Source: Halocatena pleomorpha (lineage in GTDB: Archaea; Halobacteriota; Halobacteria; Halobacteriales; Haloarculaceae). From it: a DNA stretch of 42,949 bases. The position numbers and the translations under genes were made by a program. The stretch is from the NCBI RefSeq assembly GCF_003862495.1, contig NZ_RRCH01000038.1:1-42949 (forward strand), given 5' to 3'. Each line of letters opens with the position of its first letter. Positions within the stretch are counted from its first letter, which is position 1. This document shows positions 17,224 to 27,439 of this stretch, one piece after another. Below the pieces are notes generated by a model. That model did not search any database. It was not told where the DNA came from and was given only the letters and a program-made list of their open reading frames with translations.

Positions 17224-18646
17224 TCACCGATTCAGCGTGTGGATCGCTTTGCCGGTCGCGTTCTCAGCGGCTTCCATGACGGCTTCCGAGAGAGTGGGGT
17301 GGGTGTGGATTGTCGCGCCCACGTCTTCGAGGGTTGCGCCCATCTCGATGGCAAGCCCCAACTCACCGATCAACTCGGAGGCTTCAGGAGCGACGACTTG
17401 GGCACCGAGGAGAAACCCACTAGGTTCGTCAGCGACGACGCGCACGAACCCGTCCGTCTCTTCGAGGGTGAGCGCGCGTCCGCTCGCGCGCATCGGCATC
17501 TGGCCGACGACCGGCTCGAATCCCTCTTCTTCGGCTTCGGCTTCGGTCAGCCCGACGGTTCCGATCTCGGGATCGGTGAACACCGCCGCCGGGACGGCTT
17601 GGTAGTCAAGCGCCGCTGGCTCGCCAGCGATCACTTCGGCCGCGACTTCTCCCTCTTTCATCCCCTTGTGGGCGAGCATCGGCTCCCCAGCCACGTCGCC
17701 AACAGCGTACACGTGATCAAGACTCGTCGCGCGCGGCTATCGGTCGGATGCATCCCGTGTCATCAGTGTCGAGATCGATCGCGTCGAGGTTCAGCGTGTC
17801 TGTGATAGGTTCACGACCGACGGCCACAAGCGCTTTTTCTGCGCTGTATTCGTCGATCTCTCCATCATCAGTCTCGGTGTGGACGGTGATTCCTCCGTCC
17901 GTCTCTTCGTAATCCTGTGCGGACTCACCGAACTGGAAATCAATGCCGAGCTGCTCGGCGCGCTTTTTCACGACGCTCGATACGTCGGATTCGTACGTCG
18001 GTAACACGTCATCGAGCATCTCGACAACCGTTACATCCGTTCCGAGTTTGGCGAACACGGTCGACAGCTCCATCCCGATGTAGCCCGCGCCGACCACGAG
18101 AAGGCTCTCCGGGATCGATTCCAGTGCAAGCGCGTGGCGCGACGTGAGGATCCGATCGCCATCGAACGTGAACCCGGGAATTTCGATGGGGCGGCTTCCG
18201 GTTGCGATGATGGCGTCTTCGAACTCGACCGATTCGCTGCCTTGGCCCTCCCCGTCGTGGATAACACGGACCGTGTTCTCGTCAGCGAATTCGGCCCGAC
18301 CCTCCAAGAGATTCACGCCGTTTGCCTTACAGAGCTTCTCGACGCCGCCCGTGAGCTGGTCAACAACATCGTCTTTCCACGCCACCATCTCACCGAGATC
18401 GACGCTGGGATCGGCGTGGATCCCCAACTCCTCGGCAGTGGCGGCTTCGTGTGCGGTGTCTGCACCAGTTACCAAGGCCTTCGATGGGATACAGCCGTGA
18501 TTGAGGCAGGTCCCACCGAGGGCGTTCGCTTCAGCAAGCGTCACATCGAGATCGAACTGTGCAGCCCGGATGGCTGCGGTGTAGCCGGCCGGACCGCCGC
18601 CGATGACCACGACGTCGGTTCCGGTTGCGATGTCTCCAACGACCAT
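17224..18646 (-). pseudogene. lpdA: Dihydrolipoamide dehydrogenase (E3), frameshifted
   Basis: E3 flavoprotein of the 2-oxoacid dehydrogenase complex, which re-oxidises dihydrolipoamide using NAD. The N-terminal part (17717-18646) has the FAD motif VVIGGGPAGY, the redox disulfide GGTCLNHGCIPSKA (Cys47, Cys52) and the NAD-site motif VGAGYIGME, and ends prematurely at 17717. The reading continues in another frame (from about 17733 to 17224) with HVYAVGDVAGEP, and the interface domain contains the catalytic THPTLSEAV. The frame change must lie within 17717-17739, which contains a CGCGCGCG run (17728-17735). Loss of one CG unit explains it exactly. It may be a true mutation, phase variation or an assembly error. 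It is the last gene of the operon, 4 bp after E2. Confidence 0.9.
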
Positions 18647-18650
18647 ATTC

Positions 18651-20096
18651 TTATAGTAATAACCGTGTTGGGTTGTTCAAATACTGCTTCACTGTGTTCG
18701 TGAACGCTCCGGCGACCGCCCCGTCGATGACGCGGTGATCGATCGACAGGGAGAGCGTCATTACTTTCCGTGGAACGATCTCGCCGTCTATCACGCGGGG
18801 TTTCTCTTTGATCTCACCCAGCCCGAGAATCGCGGATTCGGGATGGTTGATGATCGGCGTGGCGTACTCACCGCCGACGGCACCGAAGTTGGTGATCGTG
18901 AACGTCCCGCCTTGCATCTCCTCGCGGGTGATTTCACGGTCTCGGGCTTTCGTTACAAGCTCGTTCATCTCGGAGCTGAGTTGGAGCAGCCCTTTCCGGT
19001 CAACGTCGTCGATCACTGGCACCATCAGCCCCGCATCGGTTGCGACGGCAACCCCGACGTTGTAGTAGTGTTTGAGTACGATCTCCTCGGCAGATTCGTC
19101 CAGTGAGGCGTTGAGATACGGATGGTCTTGCAGCGCGGCAACGACGGCTTTCATCACGAACGGCATGTACGTGAGCGAGACGCCCCGCTCTTCTGCGTCC
19201 TGTTTGAGATCGTCGCGCGTTTCGACCAGTTCGGTCACGTCCACCTCATCGTGGTGAGTGACATGGGGCGCAGTGAACTTCGAACGCTCCATCTGCTGGC
19301 CGATCGTGCGTCGGATCCCTTGGTAGGGAACGCGTTTTTCCTGCCCTCCGGGCTGTAGCGCCCGAGCGTCAGCCGCCTGAGCAGCCTGCTGGCGCTCCGT
19401 GTACGCTTCGATCTGCTCGGCCGCAACGAACGGTTCGCCGTCGCGCTGTTCGTCAGTCGGCACGGCGTCGATGTCTACCCCCTCCTCGGCGGCGAGCTTC
19501 CGAGTTGCGGGTACGGCGAGCGTTCTCTCGCGGTCGGCGCGTTCGCTCGTCGAAGCGGCTGTCGTGGCTGTGACCGCTTCGCTTTCGTCAACTGGCTGAA
19601 CAGCCGATTCGACGCTGTCGCTGGTTTCCGCTTGGGTTTCCTCGGTGTGGGCGCGTACATCCGCTGCGGTGATGCGGCCACTCGGATCTGCCCCTTCGAC
19701 GGCACTGATATCCACCCCGCGCTCGCGTGCGAGACGGCGCGCGCTGGGAGCAGCGAAAACACGGTCCGTGCCTTCCGCATCGGTGTCAGTCACCGACTCC
19801 GGCTCGGCTTCGGTTTCTGGTTCGGTCTCGGCCGCTGTTCCATCTCCATCTCCATCGCCGTCGGTGTCGAAGACGATGAAGACATCACCGACGGGCACCA
19901 TCTCGCCTGCCTCGGCCCGTCGCTCGGCAACCGTCCCATCCACTGGTGAGGGAACGTCAACAACGGCTTTGTCCGTCTCGACTTCGGCCACCGGCTGGTC
20001 TTCTTCGACCGTGTCGCCGGGTTCGACGAGCCAGTTGACGATTTCACCTTCCGCGACACCTTCCCCGACATCCGGAAGTTCGAATTCGTGTGTCAT
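18651..20096 (-). CDS. pdhC: 2-oxoacid dehydrogenase E2 (dihydrolipoamide acyltransferase)
   Basis: A 481-residue core enzyme that transfers the acyl group from lipoate to CoA. The N-terminal lipoyl domain carries the lipoylated lysine K43 in ETDKAVVDVPS. An acidic linker follows with Asp/Gly and Glu repeats. There are then two peripheral-subunit-binding segments (APSARRLARERGVDISAV, with GADPSGRITAADV, and a second VPATRKLAAEEGVDIDAV). The C-terminal catalytic domain ends with the active-site SIDHRVIDGA. Which oxoacid is used (pyruvate or branched-chain) is not certain in haloarchaea; gene names follow convention. Lipoylation would depend on LipA at 29987-30919. It follows E1beta by 16 bp. 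Confidence 0.94.
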   Translation of the reverse strand: MTHEFELPDVGEGVAEGEIVNWLVEPGDTVEEDQPVAEVETDKAVVDVPSPVDGTVAERRAEAGEMVPVGDVFIVFDTDGDGDGDGTAAETEPETEAEPESVTDTDAEGTDRVFAAPSARRLARERGVDISAVEGADPSGRITAADVRAHTEETQAETSDSVESAVQPVDESEAVTATTAASTSERADRERTLAVPATRKLAAEEGVDIDAVPTDEQRDGEPFVAAEQIEAYTERQQAAQAADARALQPGGQEKRVPYQGIRRTIGQQMERSKFTAPHVTHHDEVDVTELVETRDDLKQDAEERGVSLTYMPFVMKAVVAALQDHPYLNASLDESAEEIVLKHYYNVGVAVATDAGLMVPVIDDVDRKGLLQLSSEMNELVTKARDREITREEMQGGTFTITNFGAVGGEYATPIINHPESAILGLGEIKEKPRVIDGEIVPRKVMTLSLSIDHRVIDGAVAGAFTNTVKQYLNNPTRLLL

Positions 20097-20112
20097 GGTT
20101 TGCTCTCCGTAC

Positions 20113-21114
20113 TCAGTAGTTCACGACATCTCGAATCCCATCAGCGATCCGTGTCGCTTCCGGGAGATAGTAATCTTCGAGCGCGTACAGCGGGAACGGC
20201 GTGTCGAACCCGGTGATGCGCTTGATCGGTGCCTCTTGATAGAGCAGTGCCTCCTCTTGGATGGTGGCAGTGATCTCGCCCGCAAGCCCACCGGTCTTGG
20301 GCGCTTCGTGAACAACGGCTCCCCGCCCTGTCTTCTTGAACGACTCCACGATGGTATCGGTGTCTAGCGGCGAGAGCGTCCGGAGATCGACGACTTCCAC
20401 GTCGATTTCGCCAGCGAGTTCCTCGGCGGCTTCGAGCGTCCGGTAGGCCATCGCGCCCCACGTGAACACCGATACGTCCGATCCCTCCCGACGGACCGCT
20501 GCCTCACCGAGTGGCGTGGTGTAGGTGTCGTCTGCCACCTCCTCGCGGAACGCCCGGTAGATGAGCTTCGGTTCGAGAAACACGACTGGATCCGGGTCGC
20601 GGATCGCTGACGCGAGCAGCCCTTTCGCGTCGGTCGGAGTGCTCGGTACAACGACTTTCAAGCCGGGCTCGTGGACGAAAAACGCCTCCTTGGATTCAGA
20701 GTGGTGTTCGGGCGCGCGGATCCCACCACCGTAGGGTGCGCGCACCACCATCGGACAGGAGAATCGTCCTCGTGATCGGGTGCGAAGACGCGCCGCGTGT
20801 GAGACGATCTGATCGAATGCGGGGTAGATGAACCCCATGAACTGGATTTCGGGGACCGGACGCAACCCGTACGCTGCCATCCCGATCGCGGTGCCGACGA
20901 TCCCCGATTCGGCCAGCGGCGTGTCGATAACGCGATCTCCCCCGAACTCCTCGTACAGTCCTTCAGTTGCGCGGAAGACGCCACCGTTTTTTCCGACATC
21001 TTCACCCATAACGATGACGTCTTCACTCCGCTCCATCTCGCCGTACAGCCCGTCTCGGACCGCCTGTACGAGCGTGAGATCTTCTGTAGCTGATTGTTGG
21101 TTTTGTGTACTCAT
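20113..21114 (-). CDS. pdhB: 2-oxoacid dehydrogenase E1 component, beta subunit
   Basis: A 333-residue beta chain of the thiamine-diphosphate-dependent E1 decarboxylase. The typical start TLVQAVRDGLYGEMERSEDV is followed by VMGEDVGKNGGVFRAT, then the conserved DTPLAESGIVGTAIGMA and EIQFMGFIYPAFDQ. The C-terminal transketolase domain has VEVVDLRTLSPLDTDT. The start overlaps the E1alpha stop by four bases. It forms an alpha2-beta2 tetramer with the product of the preceding gene. Confidence 0.95.
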   Translation of the reverse strand: MSTQNQQSATEDLTLVQAVRDGLYGEMERSEDVIVMGEDVGKNGGVFRATEGLYEEFGGDRVIDTPLAESGIVGTAIGMAAYGLRPVPEIQFMGFIYPAFDQIVSHAARLRTRSRGRFSCPMVVRAPYGGGIRAPEHHSESKEAFFVHEPGLKVVVPSTPTDAKGLLASAIRDPDPVVFLEPKLIYRAFREEVADDTYTTPLGEAAVRREGSDVSVFTWGAMAYRTLEAAEELAGEIDVEVVDLRTLSPLDTDTIVESFKKTGRGAVVHEAPKTGGLAGEITATIQEEALLYQEAPIKRITGFDTPFPLYALEDYYLPEATRIADGIRDVVNY

Positions 21115-22214
21115 TCCAGTAGCTCCTCATCGCCGTGTCTGTCACGAAGTCGTTCGAACGCCTCGCGCTGATCGGCCACCCGATCCGGTGTCTCAGAATG
21201 AACGTGCTCGAACATCTCCGAGGGATCGGGTCGGTCGGTGGATTCGGCTGCAGTGATCGCGTCATCAACCTCAGACTCGATCTCGGCCGTAATCGCGTCG
21301 ATGCGTTCCGCGTCGAGAAGTCCCTCGCTCCGGAGATACGCCTCGAACCGCGGGATCGGATCACGGCGCTTCCACTGTTCGACTTCGTCGTCGTCGCGGT
21401 AGACGCTCGGATCGTCCGCCGTCGTGTGCGCACCGAACCGGTACTGAACGGCTTCGATCAGCGTTGGCCGTCTGTCTTCCCCAGTTGGCTCTCGTGCTTT
21501 TTCAACGGCCGCCTCGGTCACCTGGTACACCGCGAGCGGATCCATCCCATCGACCTGAACGCCTTCAAACCCGTACGCGGTGGCTTTCTGTGCGATTGTC
21601 TGGGCCGCCGTCTGACGCTCCCGCGGGACAGAGATCGCCCACTGGTTATTGTTGCAGAAAAAGACGGACGGCGTGTCGAACACGCCTGCGAAGTTCAACC
21701 CCTCGTGGAAGTCACCTTCGCTCGTCGCACCGTCTCCGAAATAACACATGAACACGCGGTCTTCTCCCTTGAGTTTCGACGCCCACGCCATGCCCGTCGC
21801 GTGGGGAATCTGCGTTGCGATCGGAACGGTCGACGGGAAAACGGGCTGTCCGTCCATCTGGTTGCCCCGCTCGTCTCCCATCCAGTACCGAAGCGTCTCC
21901 GACAGCTCGACGCCAGAGCTATAGACACCCGCGTGTTCGCGGTAGGAGGGTATCAGCCAGTCGTCCTCCGCCAACGCGTGCACGCTCCCGACCTGTGCCC
22001 CTTCCTGTCCTGACATCGGTGGGAACGTGCCCATCCGTCCCTGTCGCTGGAGACTCACCGCTCGCTGGTCGAAGTGACGCCCGATCTTCATCTCTCGATA
22101 CATCTCGATGAGTTCGTCCTCCTCAAGTTCCGGTACCGTGGCCCCATCGCGGACACGTCCCTCTTCGTCGAGCACTTGGACGCGCTTGTCGGGGTCGCGT
22201 TGTAGCGTACTCAT
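21111..22214 (-). CDS. pdhA: 2-oxoacid dehydrogenase E1 component, alpha subunit
   Basis: A 367-residue alpha chain of E1, which binds thiamine diphosphate and decarboxylates the oxoacid. The TPP-binding motif runs from GDGATSEGDFHEGLNFA to FFCNNNQWAIS (GDG...NN). The phosphorylation-loop region YRFGAHTTADDPSVYR is the archaeal/bacterial branched-chain-like form. This is the first gene of the pdhA-pdhB-pdhC-lpdA operon. The promoter should lie in the 190 bp upstream, shared with the divergent polymerase-like gene; the best TATA candidate is weak. Confidence 0.95.
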   Translation of the reverse strand: MSTLQRDPDKRVQVLDEEGRVRDGATVPELEEDELIEMYREMKIGRHFDQRAVSLQRQGRMGTFPPMSGQEGAQVGSVHALAEDDWLIPSYREHAGVYSSGVELSETLRYWMGDERGNQMDGQPVFPSTVPIATQIPHATGMAWASKLKGEDRVFMCYFGDGATSEGDFHEGLNFAGVFDTPSVFFCNNNQWAISVPRERQTAAQTIAQKATAYGFEGVQVDGMDPLAVYQVTEAAVEKAREPTGEDRRPTLIEAVQYRFGAHTTADDPSVYRDDDEVEQWKRRDPIPRFEAYLRSEGLLDAERIDAITAEIESEVDDAITAAESTDRPDPSEMFEHVHSETPDRVADQREAFERLRDRHGDEELLE

Positions 22215-22404
22215 ACTTCCCTCTGCAGCATATACGAAACTTTCTCGCTGTCCGTATAGTGTTTTCGTAAATATCTTTCTCTCGTTGCTAATCTTGCCAT
22301 ACAGACACAGCGTGAGGCATTTCCGATCATTGTCTCGATGAGAGACGTTATCAAGTTGATTCTAAGACAAAATAATTATCTACGCTGAAAGTCACTGAGC
22401 AGTC

Positions 22405-24006
22405 ATGAGTTATACAGTAGTGCGAAACTCACTACTCTCTTTTCTCTCCGAACCGCCCGGTACTGCTTCCAAACGCGGTGTACTTCTCTCTGCGCTTTCG
22501 CTTACGGCTCTTCTCGTGGTTGTCGTTCCTGTCGTAACGCTCACAACTGGTTTCCCACTCCTCGCAGTGGTAGCCATCGCTGGCGTTGTTTATGCTAGTG
22601 GGATAGTTCTCACGGATAACCTCCTTGAAGGAATGTGTAGCGGGATCATCGTCCTCTGTACGTTTCAGGCCGAGATTCCGATCGCTGGGATCAGCCGCGG
22701 TGGTCGACTCGGGGCGTACACTGTTGAGATCATGCTGGCTGACGTCGCGGCAGTGCCGCTTGTCGTTTTGTTGGCGATGTGGTCCTCAACCCGGTTCAGA
22801 CTGCCAACCGACCGTCATGGGCGGATCGCCGTGTATGCTCTTGCCGGACTTGTCGTTTGGTCGGTAATTGCTGCTGTCGTAGGGGATGGCCCATCGACGA
22901 TGATGGGACTTTTCTTCTCGGTAGCGCAACTTCGACATCTGCTGTTGTTCGGCACCGCAATGGTTATTGGACGGTACGTTGGACTCCGAACTATCGCGTA
23001 TTCGCTGCTTATCGCGGTGAGCGGACACACGTTGTTTGCGATCGCTGAGGTGTTCAATCGAGGCTCGTTCGGTCTCAGCTATCTCGGAGAGGCAAGCGGT
23101 TACGGCTTTGAGATCTTCCATATCGGACCCATGGCGGTCACGGCCTCGACATACGCTGGTGGGTTCACCGGCATTTCACGGATTTTGATCACGCTGTTGT
23201 TTCTCGTGATGCCGGTCGCGATAGAGCGCGTTATCCGAGGATCGAACTGGCAACAGATGCTTTCTCTCGGATTTATCACTGGCGGTGTCTTTCTCCTTCG
23301 TGTCAACGCAAGTGATTCTGGATGGGCTGCGTTTTTGCTTACTGTCCTGTTGTTGTTCGGTTCGATAGTGTACATTCATCTTCGCACCAATGAGACACGG
23401 AGCGGACCGTACGACTACGCGCGCGGTTACGCTACTACTGTCGGTGCAGGTCTGCTGAGCTGTCTTCTGTTTCTCTCGAGAACATCGAGTGAGAAAGCCC
23501 CAGAGCCGAAACCAACCCCGGAACCAAAGGGCGACTCCGGGATGTTGTCTCAGGTCGATTCTGAAATGGTCGTGTCGGTTGTTGACGCTGTTCCGTTGAT
23601 AAACACGGGAAATCTCTCGATCCGTGTCCAACAGTACATTGCGGCCCTTGAGATCGGCATCACCAACCCCCTGTTCGGGATCGGTGGGATGAACTTTTCA
23701 CTCGTTGCGCAGAATTACGGCGTTCCTCGCGCGATCTCGATGCACAACGTGTATCTATCCTTTCTGGTCGGAACCGGGATACCGGGAGTGATCCTGTTCG
23801 TCACCAGCCTTCTGGCAGTGCTCTTTGTGGCGGTCAAAAACGCCATGACAGTCGATGACGAGGATCGACTGCTCTGGGCGATGATCGCCTGTGGGATGCT
23901 TGGCTTTCACGCCATCAACTTCTGGATCGCTGCGGGCGAAATCGGGAAAGTCGCGTACATGACGTTCTGGATGCTCGCTGGCGCGGTCGTCGGATCCCGG
24001 ACGTAG
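22405..24006 (+). CDS. Polytopic membrane protein, O-antigen ligase/polymerase-like
   Basis: A 533-residue integral membrane protein with about 11-12 hydrophobic segments. A large hydrophilic loop in the second half (about residues 365-430) contains a Pro/Lys-rich linker (SEKAPEPKPTPEPKGD). The segment GITNPLFGIGGMNFSLVAQ followed by ISMHNVYLSFLVGTGIPG is characteristic of the Wzy/WaaL O-antigen polymerase-ligase fold (the G-x-G and MHNVYL pattern). The likely role is polymerisation of lipid-linked glycans or their transfer to an acceptor at the outer membrane face. A TATA-like ataatta at about 22370-22376 sits 30 bp before the ATG. It is the first gene of the polysaccharide cluster. Confidence 0.78.
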   Translation: MSYTVVRNSLLSFLSEPPGTASKRGVLLSALSLTALLVVVVPVVTLTTGFPLLAVVAIAGVVYASGIVLTDNLLEGMCSGIIVLCTFQAEIPIAGISRGGRLGAYTVEIMLADVAAVPLVVLLAMWSSTRFRLPTDRHGRIAVYALAGLVVWSVIAAVVGDGPSTMMGLFFSVAQLRHLLLFGTAMVIGRYVGLRTIAYSLLIAVSGHTLFAIAEVFNRGSFGLSYLGEASGYGFEIFHIGPMAVTASTYAGGFTGISRILITLLFLVMPVAIERVIRGSNWQQMLSLGFITGGVFLLRVNASDSGWAAFLLTVLLLFGSIVYIHLRTNETRSGPYDYARGYATTVGAGLLSCLLFLSRTSSEKAPEPKPTPEPKGDSGMLSQVDSEMVVSVVDAVPLINTGNLSIRVQQYIAALEIGITNPLFGIGGMNFSLVAQNYGVPRAISMHNVYLSFLVGTGIPGVILFVTSLLAVLFVAVKNAMTVDDEDRLLWAMIACGMLGFHAINFWIAAGEIGKVAYMTFWMLAGAVVGSRT

Positions 24007-24089
24007 CCGGCCTGCAGAAACGGCTGCTTCGATCCCCAACGAAGTGTGGTCACGTGCTGTATTTGTATCTGGATGTCTGAATCCATCGT

Positions 24090-25199
24090 ATGGCCGACAT
24101 CGGAATCTATGCCCCTCGCCTCCGAACGGGAACCGATAGCGCTCCTCAGCAATGCCTCTCACATTTAATAGAACAATTCATACCTCGTGACAAGATCACA
24201 GTTACTGTCATTGGTCATGAGGATCCTGTATCCAGGCCAAAACCACTCGGTGACGTCCAGTGGTTATCTGTTCCCCGAACGCCGTGGCAGTGTGAGCGCG
24301 CGATTGATAACGCCGATTTTGATAGCGTTCTTTGGTATCGATTGACCGATAGAGTACAACCGGGATTTCTCTCGACGCCGTCTGTTCTCTGGTATCACGG
24401 CGACGAGCACTGGGAAATTCCTCACGTCGATGGCCGGGCGAAAAGTTACGCTCTGCGTGTCCTTGAAGGGTGGCGGATGATGCAGTTCGACCATGTCGTC
24501 TGTGTCTCAGACGATCTTCGACGGCGGGTTGCGGATCGGTATCCGTGGACCCCATCGACGAGTACCGTCCCAAATGGAATCGATCACGACGTGTTCACCC
24601 CCGTTGAAACGACACCACATCTCAACGGTCTTGACAGTGATACTCCGTACGTTTTCCATGTCAGCTCTTTTGATCCAAAGAAAAATCCACAGGGGGTGTT
24701 ACGATCATTCGCGCGTTTAGAGCAGGACGTACAACTCGTCGTTTGTGGCCCGGGTTGGGAATCAAACACACAGGTTCGAGAGGAGATCGATCGTCTGGGG
24801 ATTGAGTCAGAGATCCTATTTACCGGCTGGATCGAACAGCAGACGCTCGTCCAGTTGCTTTCCAATGCCGTGGCAACTGTCTTTCCATCCCTTCATGAAA
24901 CGTTCGGACTGCCAGTTCTTGAGTCGATGGCTTGTGGGACTCCTGTTGTTGCATCAGATCGGTACGCGATCCCTGAAATCGCGGGCGATGGTGCGATCCT
25001 CGTTGATCCCGAAGCTCCAGAGGAGATCGCTGCTGCTCTCGATCGGCTGATCACTGACGCAACGCGCCGTGCTGAATTAGCACGTCAAGGGCGCAAACGG
25101 GCGACCACCTTCTCGTGGCAGCACACTGCGGATCAGATGGTTAATGTCTTCGAACAAGTTATTACCACGTCCGCCACTCACGACTCCATTCTCGGCTAA
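24090..25199 (+). CDS. GT-B glycosyltransferase (family 4-like)
   Basis: A 369-residue cytoplasmic glycosyltransferase of the GT-B fold. The second Rossmann domain carries VFHVSSFDPKKNPQGVLRSF, and the retaining-enzyme E-x7-E motif is in HETFGLPVLESMACGTPVVA, with ASDRYAIPEIAGDGAILVDP after it. The first domain contains VPNGIDHDVF as expected at the hinge. The sugar donor and acceptor are unknown. It lies 84 bp after the polymerase-like gene on the same strand, probably co-transcribed, and converges on the TagF-like gene. Confidence 0.9.
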   Translation: MADIGIYAPRLRTGTDSAPQQCLSHLIEQFIPRDKITVTVIGHEDPVSRPKPLGDVQWLSVPRTPWQCERAIDNADFDSVLWYRLTDRVQPGFLSTPSVLWYHGDEHWEIPHVDGRAKSYALRVLEGWRMMQFDHVVCVSDDLRRRVADRYPWTPSTSTVPNGIDHDVFTPVETTPHLNGLDSDTPYVFHVSSFDPKKNPQGVLRSFARLEQDVQLVVCGPGWESNTQVREEIDRLGIESEILFTGWIEQQTLVQLLSNAVATVFPSLHETFGLPVLESMACGTPVVASDRYAIPEIAGDGAILVDPEAPEEIAAALDRLITDATRRAELARQGRKRATTFSWQHTADQMVNVFEQVITTSATHDSILG

Positions 25200-25250
25200 C
25201 GATTGCTTCTCTCGCCGCTCTCACCAGTAACTCGATCGATAACAGGCCGT

Positions 25251-26447
25251 TCACTCCCGAGTGGGATCGAACTGATCACAGACGGCTTCACACCGATTCG
25301 TTCCTAGCGGCTGGAGAAACTCCTCTCGAACCGCATCTCGCTCGTTAGCGAACTCGTCAGTTTCGACTACTGATTCGATGCTGGCTAGCAATTCCTCGAA
25401 CTCGGTCGCAACCGGGCCGGGCGTCACCGCGTCGTAGTTCAGATTGAACCCTCGTGTCTCACCGTACCGCTTTCGATCGAACGGATAGAAGATGACGGGT
25501 CTATCAAGCAACAAGTAATCGAAGTATAACGATGAGTAATCTGTGATCAACGCATCAACCGATGGCAACAGCGGATACACGTCTAGTGGAGAGGGCATTG
25601 AGATGATTCGCGAGTATTCTGCTCGATCGACGTCTATCTGGTCCCGTGGGTGGGGTTTGACGATGAGGTACGCGTCGATCTCGGTGAGTTTCGCGTCGAG
25701 TTCCGACAGATCGAGATGCTCCCCGACGTGCTCGCCCGTTTCCTCGTGGAACGTGGGAGCATACAGGAACACGTTGCTCTCCTTATGACGTTCAGCCGCC
25801 ATTTCGTAGATGTCCGCTTTGGCTTCGATTCGTTCGTCCGGAAACGTCCCGTCGAGAAGATCGTTTCTCGGATACCCTGTGACGACGACCCGCGATGGAT
25901 CCATGTTCCGACCGGACGCAAACGGTTCGACCATCGCTTCACTCGTGACGGTCAACCGGTCGAATTGCTTGAAGAGGGCGTATTTGCCCCGCTCAATTGG
26001 TCCAACAATGGGGTGATCGATCTGTCGATGAGCATCCCATTCGACCTGCTTCAGCATGATTCCGTGCCACAACCCAACAATTGTTGTGCCACCAGCACAC
26101 CACACGTTCACATCCCGTGTACCGTGACTCACGTATGCGACGCTCGCTCGGAGGCTCGCGTACGTTCCACGGAACGAGTCGGCATGGTACGCCTCGTGTC
26201 CTTGTGATTGTAGTGTCTCGACCACTGACTCGTTTCTCGACAGCCACACCGCCCGAACGTTCGGGCGTTCTTCGACTGTGTGAAGATACAGATACTTCGA
26301 ATTGTCAACGAACGCCGACCCCTCTTTGGCACCAAACACCCACAGTGTTTCGTCTTTTGGCCAAACGAACGAAAGTACGTACAGTAACCCGAACCAAAGG
26401 TACGTCAGACCAGCACTCACCCGAGACACTACTCCGGTAGAATCCAT
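25251..26447 (-). CDS. CDP-glycerol glycerophosphotransferase (TagB/TagF)-like transferase
   Basis: A 398-residue protein with an N-terminal hydrophobic stretch (about residues 12-30), then the Tag-family core. Landmarks are [52 protein letters not shown] and [21 protein letters not shown] (DYSS). In bacteria these enzymes add polyol phosphate from CDP-glycerol or CDP-ribitol to wall teichoic acid. Here the acceptor is unknown but probably a surface glycan. It is 12 bp downstream of the nucleotidyltransferase, so the two are an operon: one activates a phospho-alcohol, the other transfers it (inference). Confidence 0.86.
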   Translation of the reverse strand: MDSTGVVSRVSAGLTYLWFGLLYVLSFVWPKDETLWVFGAKEGSAFVDNSKYLYLHTVEERPNVRAVWLSRNESVVETLQSQGHEAYHADSFRGTYASLRASVAYVSHGTRDVNVWCAGGTTIVGLWHGIMLKQVEWDAHRQIDHPIVGPIERGKYALFKQFDRLTVTSEAMVEPFASGRNMDPSRVVVTGYPRNDLLDGTFPDERIEAKADIYEMAAERHKESNVFLYAPTFHEETGEHVGEHLDLSELDAKLTEIDAYLIVKPHPRDQIDVDRAEYSRIISMPSPLDVYPLLPSVDALITDYSSLYFDYLLLDRPVIFYPFDRKRYGETRGFNLNYDAVTPGPVATEFEELLASIESVVETDEFANERDAVREEFLQPLGTNRCEAVCDQFDPTRE

Positions 26448-26459
26448 ATCGTTTCCCCG

Positions 26460-27212
26460 TTACTCGACTGTGAGCCGTCCGCAGATATTCTTTGCTTTTG
26501 ATAGGTCTTCTTCGGTGTCGATCTCGATCCATGGGCCATCCGTTTCCACGAATCCAACGCTTACATCGTTGAACAGGAGATCGAATGCCCCTTCGTACCA
26601 CCCGTTGACTTTGTCCTGCTCGATGAAGTCTCCGATGTGCTTGAACAGCACGCTCGCGTCTTCGGCGGTGAACTTCGAGAGACCGATGTACTCGGCGTCT
26701 CCCTCGTCGAGATCCTTGCCAATGGTTTCGATGTTATCACCGTCGAACGCTACCACCATCTCCTCGCCCGTTTGTTCGGTTTCCGGATCAACAAGGAGAG
26801 CGCTCCCGTCGTGTTGCTGTAATTTCGAAAGGCTCTTTGTCGGAAATAAGGTATCGGAATTTATCAGCGTAAATCCATTTTGGGCGTCGTCCCGCGCCAA
26901 CCACAACGAATAGATGTTGTTGGTTGAGTCGAACCGCTCGCTGTGAACGAATTCGATCTCCAGTGATTCTCGGGATCGACAGTGGTCTCTAATCTGCTCG
27001 CTTTCGAACCCCGTCACGACGACGACTCGCTCGTATCCGTTCGCTTCGAGTGCTTGGAGGATGTGTTCGAGGATCGCCTGCCCACCGACGTCCAGTAGCG
27101 TCTTGGGTGTATTGTCGGTTAGTGGTTGGAGTCGTCGCCCCTGACCGGCAGCGAGAATGATCGCCTGTGTACTCGGATCCCCACCGAGACCATCTGCACG
27201 ATGGCTATTCAT
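26460..27212 (-). CDS. Sugar/phospho-alcohol nucleotidyltransferase, LicC-like
   Basis: A 250-residue nucleotidyltransferase of the GT-A-like NTP_transferase family. The signature is ILAAGQGRRLQPLTDNTPKTLL (Gly-rich loop about residues 20-28, Lys37), then an INSDTLFP metal-binding segment. The C-terminal part (EYIGLSKFTAEDA, INGWYEGAF-type segment and DGPWIEIDTEEDLSKA) resembles LicC phosphocholine cytidylyltransferases and IspD/glycerol-3-phosphate relatives more than RmlA. It therefore probably makes a CDP- or NDP-activated alcohol for the downstream TagF-like transferase. A TATA-like ttaatat lies about 27 bp upstream on the minus strand (27236-27244). Confidence 0.82.
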   Translation of the reverse strand: MNSHRADGLGGDPSTQAIILAAGQGRRLQPLTDNTPKTLLDVGGQAILEHILQALEANGYERVVVVTGFESEQIRDHCRSRESLEIEFVHSERFDSTNNIYSLWLARDDAQNGFTLINSDTLFPTKSLSKLQQHDGSALLVDPETEQTGEEMVVAFDGDNIETIGKDLDEGDAEYIGLSKFTAEDASVLFKHIGDFIEQDKVNGWYEGAFDLLFNDVSVGFVETDGPWIEIDTEEDLSKAKNICGRLTVE

Positions 27213-27439
27213 GGATGGATTTGTATCAACGGTACATATTAACGCTTGGATTCTATTACAGGAAGATTCTATATATTCAGAATTAACGTATCACTGGGAA
27301 TTTAGGTGACAATCAAAAACGCCCTCTCTGTCGTCTTTCGTTCCGTGATAGCGCTCAAGATGCTATATTTTAAGGCTTGCTCACACACCAACAATGGAAT
27401 AACGAAACGGTATTGTACTTCAATCATCAGCATTACCAC

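Noticed and set aside
17215-17805. Plus-strand 196-residue frame opposite the E3 gene.
   Set aside because: Antisense shadow; the minus-strand fragments clearly match E3.
21135-22013. Plus-strand frame opposite pdhA.
   Set aside because: Shadow of E1alpha.
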